A stretch of 64,000 nt of DNA, taken from positions 56,765 to 120,764 of the forward strand of contig JAICIO010000006.1 in NCBI GenBank assembly GCA_025924315.1, written 5' to 3'. The stretch is from Phycisphaerae bacterium (lineage in GTDB: Bacteria; Planctomycetota; Phycisphaerae; Tepidisphaerales; Tepidisphaeraceae). The notes under the pieces were generated by a model. The model was not told the DNA's origin and did no database searches. It worked only from the letters and a program-made list of their open reading frames with translations. How positions within the stretch are numbered: the stretch's first letter is position 1; each line of letters opens with the position of its first letter. This document shows positions 61,836-64,000 of the stretch, in pieces. The position numbers and the translations under genes are program-made.

Positions 61836-64000
61836 TTAACAACGAATTTGCCGCGAGCGCGCCGCCGCGAAGATAGCAAGCAACAAGCCAACCGCCCCCA
61901 ACTTCAGCGGCGAAGGCAACGGAATGGCCGCAGTATCGCCTGAAGATCGCGCCGCGTCGATGCGCAGCGCCGCCGGCGGCGCAGAATTCGGCGCCGAATG
62001 GCCAAAAGTCGACGCGAGCAGATTGAAATCCAGGATGTCGACCGTTCCGCTGTAATCGAAATCACCCTGCCGCCAGGTCATGTTCGACTTGCCGAAGTTG
62101 GCGGCGAGCACGTTGAAGTCGAGGATGTCCGTCTTCCCGCTGAAATCCGCATCACCCATCACCGTGTAGCGCGTAACGATCGTCGTGCTGTCGATCGTCT
62201 GCCCCGCATATTGCGTCGGAAACGTGTTGAACAAATCGCTCGCCTCCGCATACCCGATCGCGGTTTTGACGCTCGACGTTTGAGCGAGCGTGCTGATGAA
62301 GCCGGGGCCATTCCACGCGCCGTTGTTGTAACCCGATTTGATCATCGCGCGGATCGACGCCGCTGGGCTCGATCCGCTGTAATCAATGATCGCGGGGTTA
62401 TCCGTCAGATCGATCCGGCCGCTGGTGTTGGTGTTGATCGTTCCGGTGCGAAGAACATTCGCCCCGCCGGACGAGAATTGCGCCGTCGCATTGTCCGAAA
62501 CGTTCAGTGCCGACGACGTGAGATGCGGCGTAGCGAAGACGAGCGTGCCGCCGGGAGACACGTTCGTCGAGCCGGTAAACGAAAGCGATCCCGTCATCGT
62601 CGTTGCGCCCGTGCCATTTTTCGTCAGGGAGCCATTGCCGGTAATCGCACCGGCGTAACTGTTGTTCGAAGAGTTGCCGATTTTGAGCGGCCCGCTGTCG
62701 ATCTGGATTGTCCCGCCGGTGAACGTGAACGCGCCGGTCGTGAAATCCATGTTATGCCCGTACACGCGCCCGCCCGTGATGTTCAACGTGCCGGTGTTGC
62801 TCGTCGAAAGAAGCTGGCCCGCTCCGCTCACGCGCAGCGTCTTTCCCGCGCCAACCGTCAGCGTTGTGAAATGATTCGTGCTGCCGATCGTGATCGGCGA
62901 AGACGTGACGTCGAGCGTTCCGCCGCTGAAGTTGAAGCGTGATGGATTGCCGTTGTTGTCGAGCGTGCCGACCGAAAGCGTGCCGCTCGAGAGATTCACG
63001 CTCGACGTTCCCGTGTTCCAGGTCTTGAGCGTACCCGAGATCGAAACACTTCCGCCGTTCACATTCAACACACCGCTGCCGGTGGTGAAAGTGGTTGTGC
63101 TTCCGCCCAGATAAACATCGCTTAGGCTCGCGGTTGCGCTGGTGTTCACGTTCACCGTTCCGTTTCCGGCCTTGCCGATGAGAACCGCCGGCGAGTTGGT
63201 CCAATGTGCACCGCTTGCGAGCGTCATGATGCCCGTCGCGCCGGATGCCTTTCCGACCTGGCTGAAGTTCGTCGAAGATGCAGCGACATTCAGCGACCCG
63301 TTACTCACGGTGAGCTGCCCATTTTCGCCGCCGTACATGCCGACGATCAGGCTATCCACGCCCGCGAAACCGTTGAGGGTGTAAGTGTGGTTGTTCAGAT
63401 TCCAAGTGGTGTTGTCTTTGTGAATGAACGCGCCGGTCGATGAAACGTCGGAGCCGAAGTTGACGTTGTACGGGCCGGCCCCGGTCGTCAGCGTGCCGAA
63501 GTGCGCGAAGTAATTGCCGTTGGGCGCCGTGCCGATATCCCAGTTGGCACCGGTGGAGAACGTCCCCGTCGCGCCGGTTTTCCAAATCGCATCCGGCGGA
63601 AGCGTGCCGACGAATGGGGCGCCATCTTTGAATTTGAAGATGACCGCGGATCCACCGTCGAGCGTGAGCGTGTACTGCCGCTTGGTGCTCACGATCGGCA
63701 GATCGACGTTGGTAATCACGCCGGTCGCAGGGTCAAGTACCTGAAGCGTCTGGGAATTGACGTTGTTGTTGAACTGCAACGTGACCGTCTGGCGGCAATC
63801 GGCCGGCGTGCCGTTCATGTCCGCCAGGGCGTTCACGACCATCAGGTACTTTTCGTTGTTCCAATCGTCGCCATCGAACCATTCGTGCAGCGGTTGGAAC
63901 CATGAGACGATCACGTCACCGGGGAGGCCATTATTTTTTGCGCCGAGATTCGTGGCGCCGAGCGGAAATCCGCCGCTGAGATATGGGTCATTCGCCGCAA
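61836..64000 (-). CDS. Secreted glycan-active protein of the same design as 59638-61800 (5' end beyond the window)
   Basis: Coding runs to the right window edge in the same frame (PYLSGGFPLGATNLGAKNNG, DVIVSWFQPLHEWFDGDDWN), so the internal GTG at 63914 is not the start. VVNALADMNGTPADCRQTVT, LQFNNNVNSQTLQVLDP is the end of a barrel plus beta-sandwich domain. Autotransporter-type repeats follow (WNLNNHTYTLNGFAGVDSLI, GNGSLTKNGTGATTMTGSLS), then two calcium-loop repeats (DADFSGKTDILDFNVLAANF, GDFDYSGTVDILDFNLLAST) and the end AIPLPSPLKLGAVGLLLAIF plus RSRQIRC. The dockerin-like part is nearly identical to the next gene, which starts 35 bp downstream. Tandem duplication is likely. Confidence 0.85.
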   Translation of the reverse strand, partial: AANDPYLSGGFPLGATNLGAKNNGLPGDVIVSWFQPLHEWFDGDDWNNEKYLMVVNALADMNGTPADCRQTVTLQFNNNVNSQTLQVLDPATGVITNVDLPIVSTKRQYTLTLDGGSAVIFKFKDGAPFVGTLPPDAIWKTGATGTFSTGANWDIGTAPNGNYFAHFGTLTTGAGPYNVNFGSDVSSTGAFIHKDNTTWNLNNHTYTLNGFAGVDSLIVGMYGGENGQLTVSNGSLNVAASSTNFSQVGKASGATGIMTLASGAHWTNSPAVLIGKAGNGTVNVNTSATASLSDVYLGGSTTTFTTGSGVLNVNGGSVSISGTLKTWNTGTSSVNLSSGTLSVGTLDNNGNPSRFNFSGGTLDVTSSPITIGSTNHFTTLTVGAGKTLRVSGAGQLLSTSNTGTLNITGGRVYGHNMDFTTGAFTFTGGTIQIDSGPLKIGNSSNNSYAGAITGNGSLTKNGTGATTMTGSLSFTGSTNVSPGGTLVFATPHLTSSALNVSDNATAQFSSGGANVLRTGTINTNTSGRIDLTDNPAIIDYSGSSPAASIRAMIKSGYNNGAWNGPGFISTLAQTSSVKTAIGYAEASDLFNTFPTQYAGQTIDSTTIVTRYTVMGDADFSGKTDILDFNVLAANFGKSNMTWRQGDFDYSGTVDILDFNLLASTFGHSAPNSAPPAALRIDAARSSGDTAAIPLPSPLKLGAVGLLLAIFAAARSRQIRC

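Noticed and set aside
60688..63905. Plus-strand open frames across the two secreted protein genes
   Set aside because: The minus-strand genes have signal peptides, dockerin-like repeats and sorting tails; the plus-strand products are compositional noise.

Overview
The window looks like a piece of a planctomycete chromosome, most likely class Phycisphaerae and close to the Tepidisphaerales. This rests on several features: a PEP-CTERM protein (43617-44564); two secreted glycan-active proteins that end in a dockerin-like repeat pair, a Pro-Leu-Pro motif, a membrane helix and basic residues (59638-64000); an ECF sigma factor with a membrane-anchored tail; a kinase with several PAS domains; and a 5,020-residue RHS/YD protein with an N-terminal 'LEKRQYFS' motif of the planctomycete type. 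No marker gene in the window fixes the genus.

Positions 1 to about 29,470 form an accessory island that abuts the 3' end of a tRNA-Pro(GGG) gene at 29472-29547. From left to right it holds the start of a type I restriction gene (hsdR) and a divergent cluster built around a KAP-type P-loop NTPase. Next come a large serine recombinase with a small coupled partner, an excisionase-like protein beside a tyrosine integrase, and a giant RHS protein with a small membrane protein 3 bp downstream. A gene family of unknown function occurs three times: intact at 7337-7906, broken at about 12086-12470, and intact at 28789-29364. The last two copies bracket the RHS locus.

The best candidate for an undescribed system is 1102-7250. 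A perfect 18-bp inverted repeat (2561-2578) lies in a divergent promoter region. On the left are two membrane proteins that share an N-terminal domain. On the right are an XRE regulator, an overlapping unknown 418-residue protein, a membrane-anchored KAP NTPase and an 86-residue protein. The 86-residue protein repeats the Cys/His-rich C-terminal module of the 418-residue protein. Its position between hsdR and two recombinases suggests defence, but this is inference.

From 29,742 on the gene content is ordinary chromosomal: stress and envelope proteins, a TIM-barrel epimerase-like protein, an ECF sigma factor, an ABC exporter, a hybrid histidine kinase, a glycosyltransferase-mutarotase pair, a HAD-deaminase fusion, a glutathione peroxidase-like lipid or thiol peroxidase, glmS, a GntR/LacI-type regulator, an MBL-fold nuclease, lipoproteins and a GT4 glycosyltransferase. 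At least four families of palindromic interspersed repeats sit between these genes. Several lie so tightly against genes that they supply stop or start codons. One gene (32491-33635) carries two single-base frameshifts.
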